This document shows, one piece after another, positions 1 to 10,796 of a stretch of 63,920 nt of DNA. A model generated the notes under the pieces. That model had not been told where the DNA came from. It did no database searches and saw only the letters and a program-made list of their open reading frames with translations. The stretch lies in NCBI GenBank assembly GCA_002803225.1, contig NXFV01000360.1:1-63920 (forward strand), read 5' to 3'. The position numbers and the translations under genes are program-made. Position 1 is the first letter of the stretch, and the number at the start of each line of letters is the position of its first letter. Source of the DNA: Gamarada debralockiae (taxonomy: Eukaryota; Ascomycota; Leotiomycetes; Helotiales; Hyphodiscaceae).

Positions 1-59
1 GCTCACGCTTGCTTCCGGGCCAGCCTCGTGTTCTCTTTTGCAGGTGTCTTACCTGGTGC

Positions 60-300
60 ATCGGTATCGCTATCACCCACTCGCCTTATTTCAATCCGAT
101 CCTCTCCATCCGCTCTTACACTCGAGTTGTGCCCGGAGTCGTGCCTCGAACTCGTCCACCAGCTCCTTGGCATTTCCTAGTGCATGTTGAGGCACTAGTC
201 TGGGGCGTCAGTCCACTAAGTAGTGGACCTCACCATCAACGGCCTTCTTGCTGATTACATCACGGATGTCCCTATCCTCGTCAGCACTACTGCCTGCGCA
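60..300 (-). mobile_element. Degenerate retroelement fragment with chromodomain-like segment
   Basis: Read on the minus strand, two adjoining frames give a chromodomain-like stretch: a segment with EVHYLVD at about 230, then, after a frame change, PRLVPQHALGNAKELVDEFE at about 190-130. The pattern (hydrophobic strand, YLVxW-like core, then an acidic helix) is that of chromodomains carried at the ends of fungal retroelement polyproteins. Several stops and at least one frameshift show it is dead. The gag- or linker-like open stretch at 255-455 (minus) may belong to the same relic. Family assignment is by eye only. Confidence 0.35.
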
Positions 301-1253
301 GCTAGTTGAGGGTCTATGAGGGGAGCGGATTCAGACGCTGTAGGGGTGTTTTGTCTGCCATACCCCGAGCTCTGGTCGCCACTACGCCTAGCCTGTTGGT
401 CCTTTGGTAGAGAGGAGGTGGTACTCATAATGGACTGTAGGCAGATCGGGCCCACGGCAACCTCTGCCTCCTTGCCAAGGTTAGGATAAAACCCTACTAC
501 TTCTATCTTAGCTACTTCTTATAACTGTCACTAACTCATTCAATAAGGGAGGAGGGACACTGTACGAAGGGTCAAACCAACTCTATTGGTAGTCCTAAAT
601 ACAAGAATCTAAAGCTAAGGAAGGAAGAGAAGAAGGGAAGAGTGAGGGAAGGCGGTAACGTTGAGGGGTTTGTAGCAAATCATCGCACACATCTTGACGC
701 TAACCTTTTGACAAGGCACTTTCTTGTCGTAAACAACACTTATGAAAATCAAAGTGCGAATAAGACAATATGGAATACGACACGAATGCATTGCCTTTGT
801 TTACTGGGTCTGGGGCACTCTGTCGTTAGATTCTGCACTTCGTCAACTTCCGCAACCCGCGTATGTTGGAACATCGTATTGGGGTGCCGGAACGCGAGCA
901 AGTGTCATCTGCTGAAGAGACGCCCTTGCGCTCGGGGCGGGGATATCGGTTACTCGAGTCTGCAATATCTCTTTTCAGACAATAAGACCTGTTGTTGTAC
1001 GAAGACGTCGCTGCTCGGCTTCCGAACAAATGCCGTGGTGGCAGTGCATTACTCGCATTCGACTCGAGTCCCTCCTGACCTACGATAGGTATCACAACTA
1101 CCCAAACTCCAATGGGTTCCAATGCAGAGTGTGATGTCTCATGTATTGCAATCTGGAGATGCAGGCCGATTTCGAGTCCTCTCCGGGCTCCAAAACCATC
1201 TGACTCCCCGCTGCCTTGTGGACAACCACCTGATAATCCAGCCAACCCGAAAT
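301..1253. other. No recognisable gene
   Basis: Apart from the short open stretch at 255-455 mentioned above, no coherent protein, RNA or repeat structure could be recognised. The open frames at 642-1088 (plus) and 826-1245 (minus) overlap one another and resemble nothing known to me. Confidence 0.5.
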
Positions 1254-1991
1254 CTAGACATTCCTAACCTTCGTAACCTCCTTGCTATCCATACTCGCGA
1301 CGTTAACTCCCTTATCCTTAAGCTCCTCTTGAATTTTATCCCACTTACTCACATCTACCGCCCTAGTTCCCTCCGCCACAACCACCGTCTTGAACCCCTC
1401 CTTCGCAGCATCAACCGCTGTACATTTGACGCAATAATCAAACGCCAAACTCACTACATAAACATCTGTAACTCCGTTTCCTTTTAGCACAGCAGCCAAT
1501 CCACTATCACTAACTCTAGGCTTCTCCAGCGGGTCGTAGAATACAGAATACATCTCGACCTCTTTCCTCTGTCCCTTCTCCACAATCTTATCAATCTTCT
1601 TTTGATCTAGCTCAGGTATGAGTTCGGCGCCCTTTGTGTGCTATATGCAGTGATCGGGCCATAATCGCGTCTCGTACGTTTCGGAGTCGTTGGAGGGGTT
1701 AACGACGGTTGTGAAGTCTGTGTAGGGTTTCTTGCCGCTGTGGTTTGAGGCGAAGGAGATGTGGTCGGCGGGATGCCAGTCTTTAGTAGCGACCTTGATG
1801 ACAAATGGTAGGGAGAGGAGTTCGTTTACGGTTGGAATGATATCGCGGCCGTTGGGCACTGCGAGAGAGCTATTCTATTTATCATCAGTCGCTACAAGTG
1901 ATAGTGGGTGATAAGAGGGTAAGGTTACTAGAGGGCAGAAATCCTCCTGCATATCCACGACGATCAGCGCGGGCTTGAAGTTAGCTGTCAT
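1254..1991 (-). pseudogene. PNC1: Nicotinamidase (Pnc1-type) gene with one in-frame stop
   Basis: The product would hydrolyse nicotinamide to nicotinate in NAD+ salvage. Two exons are evident: 1929-1991 (start ATG at 1991, containing VVDMQEDF) and 1254-1874, joined by a 54-bp GT-AG intron (1875-1928). The joined frame is 228 codons, normal for the family. Visible are the catalytic Asp in DMQED, the Lys and metal-binding residues in TKDWHPADHISF, and the nucleophilic Cys in AFDYCVKCTA. The only lesion is TAG at 1643-1641, in DHCI*HTKGAEL, where homologues normally have Gln. That is a CAG-to-TAG change of the RIP type. Everything downstream is intact, so the inactivation is recent, or the base needs checking. 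It lies next to transposon debris, which fits leakage of RIP into a neighbour. Confidence 0.85.
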
Positions 1992-2339
1992 TTTGTCTTG
2001 GGGATAGCAAGGTGACATCTGATTGTTCTGTATAAAGAGGGGCTCCTCAAGGCTGTGAGAGCAACTATTGAGAGTATAACCATTGAGTTCAACGCAACTA
2101 CTTTCGAGGATCCTATTAGTCGGGTGAGATCAGGGCTCAAGAGGGCCTAAGTATGGAGGCACAATGGGAAGAAAGGAAATCAGCTAATTTTGGCGCGGGA
2201 ATGCCTGGATGCGAGGAGGTGATCCATTGCAACTTCCTGTCTATTACGCCAAGAATATGATGAAGTCTAACTCTACTGTACAGGAACAAGTTGCGAGATC
2301 CGCGGCGAGCCTGCCTCAAAGAAACCTATTCGAACTGAA
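1992..2339. other. Short gene-free stretch
   Basis: Lies between the nicotinamidase start and the end of the pogo element. It would have held the nicotinamidase promoter. No motif was recognised. Confidence 0.5.
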
Positions 2340-4118
2340 GAATAGAGCAATAATTCTTCATTCCTCGTGCAGCAATCTGATCCGCCGCAACCTGCGCCTA
2401 GATCATCCGCGCCACTGGGGCTCTCCATGGCCCTGGCGCTTCGATCATCCGCGCCAATTCTGGCTCTGGCTCTGGCTCTGGCTCTGGCTCATCTGGCTCT
2501 AGCGCAACACTCTTACGCTTCCGACCACGTTTCCCCTTGCCCTTAATAACATCCTTCGCAGCACGCACTGCTTGTGCCACCTCGATGTCCTCAAAGCTCA
2601 TCACCTTCGCCTTCCCTAGGACGATTGACCTAGTTGATCGGCGAACTTTGGCTTCGTTATTCATTCTAGTTAACATCTAATTTCGATTATCGAGAAGGGC
2701 ACATTCAGCACTGAGGAAGGCACTTTCGGCAAAGGATACCTGGGCGGCATGGGCAAGCTTCTGTACGTGCCGCTCTACGCGCTGTATACTCGCCTCATTC
2801 AATGCATGAGCATCCTATTTGATCAAATTCTGCAGCGACACTAGACCCCCTGCTGACACTGGCGTCACAGGCGTTGGTGGCACGTTGTCTTGACGCGTTG
2901 GTGGTACGCCGTCTTGATGACACGCACCCATCTCTATCTCGTTAGCCCTCGGAACAGTAGACTGAGCGGGCGGCTTCGGTGTCACCCTAAGGACTCTATC
3001 TGGGTTAAACGGAAACAAACCACAGGCCGCCTATCCGGCCATGATATTCCTCTTCGTGAACGCCTTTTCTCTGGCATAGCTATAGAGAGTAGTGAAATGC
3101 TGCTTACCGACCGTGTTCGCACCTCCGTGAAACAGCCTTTCAGCCTCGTCGCGGTAGACGTCTTTTAAGCAGGCAAACACGCTAACATCACAAGTCTATA
3201 GCTTGTAGGAGGTATAAGAGGGGAGGTGACACAAGATAATACTGTTCTCGAAACAAAACTCTAAGGCTTCGAGGGTCTCGTGCGTCCCGAAGCCGTCACA
3301 GATTAGTACCCGCGGCTTCTAGTTAACCTACTCTCTAGTTTAGGGCTCAAATACGCGCTTGAGCCACTCTAAGCTAATCTTGGAGTTAGTGTACCCCGAG
3401 TCAGAGATCGCATAATGCCATCCAGGGGTAGGGAATATAGTCTAGTTACTTCGATGGGTAGTGGCTGGCCAAATTATCATGGGTAACAAAGACCTACTGT
3501 TCGCACTAATGCACTCGATAGCAGTAACCGTCGTGCGCTTGACGACCGCGCCTCTATAGTCTCGCGGATCGTCCTAACCTAAAAGGACCTTGATAGAGCC
3601 AAGCATTGATAACATAACTCCCGTCTCGTCTATATTATAGACGTTCTCTAGGAGGATAGCCGGATCTTCTAGTACCTTTCCGATCACCTCAAACCAATGT
3701 ACTATCTTATCATAGATATTATTCTCGTGGCGTTCCCAGGCTATCGCCCTCACTCGTCATGATTTGAGGGCTGGATAACGCTTCTAGAAGGCCTGAGCCC
3801 AGTTCTTATTCGGAGGCTTAGTCGCTTTCTTCGTCGTAGGACGCCGGCAGGCGATGCTAAAGGCGAGGGACAGTAGGTACTTGATTCGCACTTGATTCCC
3901 CAGGTCAGCCATCAGCTTCAAATACTTTTCGAGGGCTTTCTCCTCCGGCGGAGTGAGATACTATTGGCCTTGGCCTTTCGCTTCTCTCGAGGGCCGCCCA
4001 TAATCGCGATGATAAAGGGTAGTCAGAGGGACTCCACAACGTTTGATGTAGCATCGTATGTTCAAGGCTCTCCCGGCAGGGAGGCCTCTGCCAGGGCTTT
4101 ACTGGCGCGGTCGCTCAT
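2340..4118 (-). mobile_element. Decayed pogo/Fot1-type (CENP-B-like) DNA transposon
   Basis: Minus-strand translation gives successive blocks of a Fot1/pogo transposase: a start near 4118 (MSDRASKALAEASLPGEP); an HTH/CENP-B region around 3960-3850 (TPPEEKALEKYLKLMADL); the first catalytic Asp in NVYNIDETGVMLSML near 3650-3600; CISANSRSLLPMIIW near 3500; the second Asp in RVLICDGFGTHETLEALE near 3300-3250; and a basic C-terminal tail (GKGKRGRKRKS) at 2676-2398. The blocks are interrupted by frameshifts and stops, one of them KL*TCDV where CAG or CAA is expected, consistent with RIP. No terminal inverted repeats were identified. The C-terminal tail carries a PE repeat encoded by a hexanucleotide array. 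Confidence 0.85.
2461..2490. repeat. Hexanucleotide repeat (TGGCTC)5
   Basis: Five perfect TGGCTC units. On the minus strand they encode the Glu-Pro repeat in the C-terminal tail of the decayed pogo transposase. Confidence 0.9.
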
Positions 4119-5112
4119 ACAGTAGGCATATACCTCCGTACCTTACATGGAGATGGGGATGGGACTAAGTGGCGGATTGGAATGACGGGAGTGGCAACTC
4201 GGTGCAGGACTGGACGCGTGGCTTGTGGAAACTTCAAGAAGAACGCCACCGCCACATTCCCAGGTGATATATACAAAATACGTAGTAAAATACGACTAGT
4301 ATGGCTGTGAAAACAAACTTAGGTAAGGGGCGATAAATCCTTCCTCGCTTATTAAGATGCGGCATTTTGTATACCTCTCACCTTTGTCCGGATAAATCCG
4401 GAGGCAGGTTTCTTTGTGCTCTATGTCTTTAAATCTTAGAGCTATATTTGAACTCAATAAAAGCTCTTATACTACGGCCCCGAATTCTAGAGACAGGCCG
4501 ATAGTTATAATAGAGCAGAGAGGAATAGCTATAGCAGCTTTTAACGCTCTTAATATAATGATCGATAGTATAGCCAAACTATAATATTTTTCTAACTACA
4601 AGTCCAGCCCTTATAGAGAAATAGCTAAAGAACAATATCAAACGGATTATAGCTTTATATTTTTATATGGTGGAGATTTAAGACTCCTAAGCTATAAAGC
4701 TTTTTCGGCATACTAGTTTTTTCGGCACGCAAGGATAGACGTTAATAAATTTATTTAATTTTTTTTTTTTTTTTTGTTTAGTTGATGTAGTGTATAGGCA
4801 GAGTAAATTGATTGCACTTTATCAGATAAAGATTTAGTTGTTCTGATACGTAGTTCGCGGAACCTAGCCGCGATAGACTTCATTTTTCCCGAACTTGTCT
4901 ACGGAGCAGAAGCGGGCACGTAGCGGGCCAGAGGCAGAGATCACGCGCGAAAGAGGTCTGGATTCTTGGGTGAGTACTGGGTATTCGTGAAGTGTAGAAT
5001 TGCACAAGTCCGCTGAGAAGAAATAAGGCCCTGCAGTGTTATAGTAAAGAAGGTTGGCGAAATTCCACGCCTCTGCTCACGGGACATGGCGGAGTAATCG
5101 TGGGGTCTTAAC
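4119..5112. other. AT-rich gene-free stretch
   Basis: No coding potential. Contains AT-rich decayed DNA (about 4400-4720) and a pure T run near 4761-4777. Probably old repeat DNA; no family recognised. Confidence 0.5.
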
Positions 5113-5972
5113 GACCTACTAATTTTCGGCTGCGCACGAATTAGTGGGCTTCAGCAATACGGTCGTTTTTCATCAATACGGTCGATTTTTCTGGCCTTAA
5201 TTCTTAAATAATTAATTAAATATCAACAATATAACTTAAAAGCTCTTAGAGTTAAGGGTTTAAATAATAAATCTATAAAATAATATATTTATAGCTAAGT
5301 AATAAAAAGTTATAAAGCTGTAACTTAATCTGTAAAATAATAACGGGTTTTCTATATGTGATTTATTTGTAAAATTATTCAAAAGATAAAAAAGAATATA
5401 ATATAACGTTAGATTATAATTAGATAATAAAGTATAATAATATAAATGCTTCTTAATTGAAATATACTTTAACTTACTAGATTTTATTTAATGTTAATAA
5501 TAAACTCGATTTTTGGAGTTACAATTTAGTGCGCTCAGCTTGAAATATAGTTACGTGCAACTATTACTCTATGAGTAAAAATTCACTTGTTTATTATATA
5601 TTAAATCATAATAGTATTTCTATATAATGATCTGTACTAGAATAATATAATAAAGTATAAAGATTTAATCACAACTCTCGATATTTAATTTAGTATACTA
5701 GTTAAAAAGTTATTTAAGATTTATATTAGGCGATTAATTTTTGAGAGTTAATAATAAGGTTTAATTAAAAATATCAGGACCTCCCTTTTGTACTCTAGGC
5801 CTAATAATTTCCTAGATTGCGTCTTTATTATTCTATTTTTATATAGCACTTACGCTATTAAAAAAAATAATCACGATATTGAGATAATCTATGATAGAGT
5901 TGTCGCGTCAGAAAAATCGACCGTATTGATGAAGCCCACTAATTAGGCGAAGCCGTAAAAATTAGTGGGTCA
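5113..5972. mobile_element. Non-autonomous element with long TIRs that contain hairpins
   Basis: The left end (about 5113-5192) and right end (about 5902-5972) are inverted repeats of one another. Right end, reverse-complemented: CCCACTAATTTTTACGGC, then a TTCGCC turn, AATTAGTGGGC and CATCAATACGGTCGATTTTT. The left end has the same order, with an extra partial copy of the CAATACGGTCG block. Within each end CCCACTAATT and AATTAGTGGG pair around a GC-rich turn, so each terminus can fold on itself. The interior (5200-5890) is extremely AT-rich, without coding frames, and looks heavily RIP-mutated. No clear target duplication was seen. Superfamily unknown. Confidence 0.7.
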
Positions 5973-7450
5973 GTTGGTCCACGATTAGCAGACATGTGAT
6001 CAGCCCACTGTCAAAATTGCGGGCCGGCCGCTTTCATCGAATTTAACGGTAAGGAGTTTCATAAAAAAATGTGTCATAGTTAACATTCCTTTTTGTGTGT
6101 GCGAGAGAGAGGTTGAGTGGGTAGGTATAGTTTGGAACAAATCGGTTTCGGGATGTGAATTGGAAGCGTGTAGAGGTTAATAGTGTTTTCTGTTTTCATT
6201 GGCAAGACAGCGTGACTCGAACACAGATGCTCACATCAGTGATTCAATCTGAGTCTGTAGAGAACAAGTATAAATCAGAAATATGATAATATTTTAACTT
6301 AATCTTTCCTCCTCAAGACTCCAGACTTGAGCGGAACAAGACACCAACGCAAGCGAAGCCTCAATAGCAGAAACAGGAAATACTATCTCATCTACAGTCG
6401 AGAGACAGAAATATACAGGCGTCGCAGGAGGAATACAAACAGTCTGGAATCACTTAACCCCAAGCTATCTTTGAATCGTTGAAAGTCAACGGATCGACGG
6501 TCAATCTTCAATTGAACTGTCAAAATAGCCAGCCCCAACTACCGGAACTGTAGGAAGAGGTCGGACGCTCCAGCACGTGACCTAACTCCTATCGAAAATG
6601 TTCTCGCCTGTGTTTTGCCGAGCCGAAGGAAGCTCCACTCGTAAAAATAATGGCATTGGAAGCATCAAAAAAGAAAGGAATTATATCCCTTAATTTTCAG
6701 AGGAAATAAAAAAGGCAAAAAAGATGCTTCTGATGACCAATGCAGGGATCGCTGAGTATCTGTTAGTGTGGTGTTGAAGATCGACTTCGTTCAGGGCCAC
6801 TGACAACCTGGAGCTACAGTTAGTTGATGGACCAAATTCAGTGGACTTTTGGCTACGTGCCTGCAATCTCTTGATTCGTAGTCAAGCGCCTTGCTTGCTC
6901 TGTTTGTTCTCGGAATTTTCGTTATTTGATATATGAGTATCTGGCGGAGAACATGGAAAGGTTGTGGAAGCGAGAAATCAACAACGAAAGATCCCTTTGA
7001 GTTTTGATGACACCCGGATTGTCCAACACAAATTTCAGGGTGGAATTACGCTGGGAAAAAAATCTTTGTATGTATTGGCAGACTTCTACGCCAAAAATCG
7101 CACATTATTTTGTAGTATCCCATCATCATACTCCCACTCAATTTCCTAAGCAAAAGATACTGAAATTTCATATCCTCAAGCCAGTGAGCTTTGAACCAAA
7201 GCAATTGTCTTCTCCGCTAGCAGTTGTGCATCATTTGGGAATCTCGCACTGATATAATTATACTTCTCGTCCTGGACCACAAACCTGGAATACTGTTAGT
7301 CCGCTTCCACCGTCCACTTCGACCGCTATGCTCCAGGATCACTTACGGACTCATCATAAGACTGCTTTTATACTGCTTCGCTGGATCAGCCAGGACTTTC
7401 CGTACCTGCACCTTCATCAGCAATCTTTCCCTACGCCATCTATACACCTC
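5973..7450. other. Gene-free stretch
   Basis: No protein of recognisable type. The open frames at 6964-7454 overlap in different frames and look like chance. The DJ-1-like gene ends at its right border. Confidence 0.5.
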
Positions 7451-8169
7451 CTAACTCACCGAAGCTTCAACATCATCACTCCCCGCCCCATAAGTCTTAT
7501 AATAATCCCCCAAGAACGCCCTCGTGCCCCAAAATGCGACTTGTTCGAACCTAGCCGGCAGCGCAGTCGTAACACACTCATGAATGACGCTCTTCCCATC
7601 CTCGCCTTTTGTTTCTGACAACACCATCACGCCATGACACACAGCCGCCACATTCTTCTTACTAGGCTTGATTGTAGAGGGGAAGTAGGTTGCGAGATGT
7701 TTGTGCATGATTGGCGAATCGATTAATTGTCGAACGCTCTTTTCGTGTCCGCCGGGGAGGAAGATTAGGTTGTAGGGCTCGAGGGAGAAGGTGGGGGAGG
7801 ACCAGGAGAGGGGGGTTTGGAATTCTGGGGTCGCAGACATGGTGGTGTAGGCTTCGACTGCAGATTTAGTCGCGCCCTGTAGAGAATAATATCAGCGAGT
7901 GTATGCGATGGAGGACTGGGGAGAGGGGATGGAATGCGCGTACGAGGAGCTTCTGGGTGATGCCTTTCCACATCTTCCTATCGCATTCTGGCGTCTTTCC
8001 ATTCTCGGTCGCGAATTGGACTTCGAAACCCGCTTTCTTGAATGCTGTATATGGGACTGCAGTTTCTGCAGAGAAGTCAAGATTGAGAACGCTAGTTTGG
8101 AAAGGGGTCAGTACCTGTTGGGTCGTGGCCATAGTCGGACATTGGTATGAGAACTTTCACTGTCGCCAT
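7451..8169 (-). CDS. DJ-1/PfpI family protein
   Basis: Three exons give a 200-residue protein: 8115-8169, 7944-8065 and 7451-7876, with introns of 49 and 67 bp whose GT-AG borders restore the frame exactly. It starts MATVKVLIPMSDYGHDPTE, with the family's conserved acidic residue near the N terminus. It continues with VPYTAFKKAGFEVQFATENG, then FLPGGHEKSVRQLID. The nucleophile elbow VAAVCHGVMVL carries the Cys expected of the class I glutamine-amidotransferase-like fold. Fungal relatives include Hsp31-like glyoxalase III/deglycase enzymes and uncharacterised ThiJ proteins. The exact activity cannot be told from sequence. Length is normal for the family. It stands alone between gene-free stretches. 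Confidence 0.85.
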
Positions 8170-9234
8170 CGTGGATATCTGTGCCGGGGCTGTTTCTGGG
8201 TGATGCTGTTCAAATCAGTTTTCAACCAGGTGAGTAAGGTGCAGCAATTGAGGATATATCAACATCGCATGTCGATGGATGTTGAGGATGTTCGGCCGAG
8301 GCACGGAGTCGCGGCATCCTTCAGCCTTGCGGCTGATGCCCCTATGCTTGCCGTAGCGCCAACTTCACTCTCCTCCGTTTTGCTCTTCCAACTTCCTCTA
8401 GTGATTAAATCATTCATTAGCAAAGATGGGATTTAGGATGGACATCCGCGAAAGGCTCTTTAATCAAGTTGTGCATTGTTCAAACTCCCTTCAGCCATCT
8501 AAAGGAGCTGGTAACATACAGAGTATTTTCAAGCTCCCGCGAAATGACCCAAGGACTTCCCCAGAGGCAATTTCAGTCCTTTGAGGTATTCAAGTGGGTA
8601 TCCACTATCCCTGTGAACCCAAATCCTTCATGCACTCTCTCAATTGGCAAGTCGTATAGCCGCGTTCGAAATCGGCTTCAGTCCTGGACACTTTATGATT
8701 TTATTTTAGCCTCACATTTCTGAATGCGCACAAGGGTTACTGGTTGTTTCGCGAATAGGAAATTGGTGAGCAGAGAGCGGAGCACGGATCAATGGCTGGA
8801 GAATTGTTTCATTCAATTGTGCTTCAAGATAATCTCGAGTTGCAGTCGATAGAAAATGTATAAGGGTTGGCGATCGGACTAGATATGGACCGTGGGTATC
8901 AATAACAGTAGCAGTGCATAGTCTCCCCATAAATCTTTACTCCAGTCTCCAGCTCATAGACGAGGCGGAACACTTTCGAGGACGTCTCAAGGGAGCTGAT
9001 CAAGCGCACTCATCCTCCCCTGCTTTTAATTCAGTAACCCCCATCCAGCGTCCACGCCAGGTTGCGTCACTAACGGGACCTCGCGTTCAAGCGGTGAAGA
9101 GCCTTTCAGAGCGAGATAGCTTCAAATTCGAGCACCACGGGGCGCTCTGGTGTTTTCGAGCACCTCCCATTATGCTAAAGGGAGCTGAAAACCCTGGACG
9201 AGTATAATACAACACAAATTGTGAGAAGTAATGC
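8170..9234. other. Gene-free stretch between the DJ-1-like and HET genes
   Basis: Several overlapping short frames occur on both strands, none recognisable. The left part must hold the DJ-1-like gene's promoter, and the right part the 3' region of the HET gene. Confidence 0.5.
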
Positions 9235-10527
9235 TTATGATTCAATATGCCACCTAATACCAGTTGGTTGAAGAATCGTAATATCCATAAATGCTGATTT
9301 TCCATCGGTACTCAAACTAAATGGCACCTTGTCTGCGGATCCTAGCTCAGCACACTTGCATCGCCTCCACAGCTGGTCACCCTTCGTATCCCGACTGACA
9401 AAGACTCGTACAGCTTTGAGCTGGCCGAACTGGTTCTTGCGCCAGCAGTTTAGCGTGAGAGGAAAGTCCTTGCGATGGTTGTGCCGATACCTTGCATATG
9501 CCAAAAAAAGGAATGGTCCAAGAATAGGTGGCGTGAAGACTGAGACGAGGCCCATCCATTGAGGGACGGTCTGTCTGTCTTTATTGGGCATTGGGAATCT
9601 CACACCGTCTGCTGTGGTTGCAATGCTGCCAGGAGGACGTCTCTCCGACGGTCCATTAATGGTTATGTCGCGAGAGTTCATGAAGCAGTCAGGAGAAGGC
9701 GCTAAAAGGCCCCATTGATCTGAAGCCCAAGGACGGCTGTGGCTAGGTAGACTGCCTGCAGGTGCTGTCCAAGCGAAGATAGACTCGTCAGGCTGAGTTT
9801 TAAGTATTTCTTCCTGCAGACGCTGGAATGCTTGTCTGCCCTCTCCATACATCGGCACAAGCTGGACGCCCAACACACCAACAAGGCTGTACGCAATATC
9901 TTCGACTTCGGTTGTCCTTCTGCCGGCTTGCCAACTTAGTTTCGTTGCAATGCTGGCGTTTCGAAATTCCTCCGCACCATTAAGGTACTGGGCCTCAATG
10001 CCGGTGATGCGCGAAATGTCGGTCGCCAGCTCAGCTCTCGTACCTATCGGTTGCCAGTTTCTGTCAAAGAATGTCATCCTGCGCGGTGCAAGCAGCTCTT
10101 GCAACGTCCAACCGCGCTGGAACCATTCCGAATGCTTTTCCCCGAGCTTCCCCTTAGTCTCTTGCCGCTCAAACGGATCGGCACCCGGTGCTGAACTCAC
10201 GACGTCTGACAGATAGGTAAAGCAGACGGCAGCTTTTTGATACCACTGGAACATCGAATTAATTGATCGGGTCAGCTCCTGAGAACTGTCTTTATTAATG
10301 CAGCAAGAGTCAATCCAGACCCATTCCATCCCAGCTTCTTTGGCTCGCGCGCAGGCGCCTCTGATCTTGTCCAGCTGCGGCGACCGATCTTGAGTGTTCT
10401 TCAGTTGAGCGGCATTTAGGCTTTCCAATGTTATCTCTTCTTCATACCAGCGGTGCGAGAGTATTGCATATGCGGCGCTTTGCCTGATGTCTTTGAGCTC
10501 GTAAGTCTCCACGTTGAGCAGTCGCAT
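9235..10527 (-). CDS. HET-domain protein (vegetative incompatibility type)
   Basis: Single-exon protein of 430 residues from the Met at 10527 (MRLLNVETYELKDI), the usual start of HET-E/HET-D-like proteins; upstream in-frame residues look untranslated. HET blocks appear in order: YAILSHRW (residues ~20-30), WVWIDSCCINKDSSQELTRS (~75-95), MFQWYQKAAVCFTYLSDV (~100-115) and RGWTLQELLAPRRMTFFDR (~145-165). After these comes the conserved region EDIAYSLVGVLGVQLVPMYG. HET domains trigger cell death after non-self recognition between fungal strains. There is no NACHT or WD40 region, so this is a short HET protein. A hydrophobic FLFLAYARY-like stretch near residue 340 is not a clear membrane span. Function is inferred from the family. 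Confidence 0.9.
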   Translation of the reverse strand: MRLLNVETYELKDIRQSAAYAILSHRWYEEEITLESLNAAQLKNTQDRSPQLDKIRGACARAKEAGMEWVWIDSCCINKDSSQELTRSINSMFQWYQKAAVCFTYLSDVVSSAPGADPFERQETKGKLGEKHSEWFQRGWTLQELLAPRRMTFFDRNWQPIGTRAELATDISRITGIEAQYLNGAEEFRNASIATKLSWQAGRRTTEVEDIAYSLVGVLGVQLVPMYGEGRQAFQRLQEEILKTQPDESIFAWTAPAGSLPSHSRPWASDQWGLLAPSPDCFMNSRDITINGPSERRPPGSIATTADGVRFPMPNKDRQTVPQWMGLVSVFTPPILGPFLFLAYARYRHNHRKDFPLTLNCWRKNQFGQLKAVRVFVSRDTKGDQLWRRCKCAELGSADKVPFSLSTDGKSAFMDITILQPTGIRWHIES

Positions 10528-10796
10528 GGTGGTAGATTGACAGAATGACGTTGACTCTCGCCGCAGAATATGAAAGGAGAAAAAATGGTAAATGGTCGGC
10601 ACTTCGAGGCTTCCCTAAGGACTAAAATTAGGTGTCGCAATTGGTTGTCTCGCACCGTGCGTTTCCTAAGTGAAAGGAAACCTTTGTTAATGCATCTCGC
10701 TGAAGAAGTGAGCGTGCCTTAACTTTATAGAACTCTTGAATGAGGCATCAGTACGTCGATCTTCAGCTCGGAAAGATAGCAAGGTGGCGCAGCGTA
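10528..10796. promoter_or_regulatory. Upstream region of the HET gene
   Basis: Short spacer between the HET gene start and the left end of the Tc1/mariner element. The transposon lies 270 bp upstream of the HET start codon. No specific motif is claimed. Confidence 0.3.

Noticed and set aside
6190..6265. tRNA-like or SINE-like segment (minus-strand TGTTCGAGTCACG resembles a T-arm)
   Set aside because: Acceptor and D-arm pairing could not be found and the sequence does not fold into a cloverleaf by eye.
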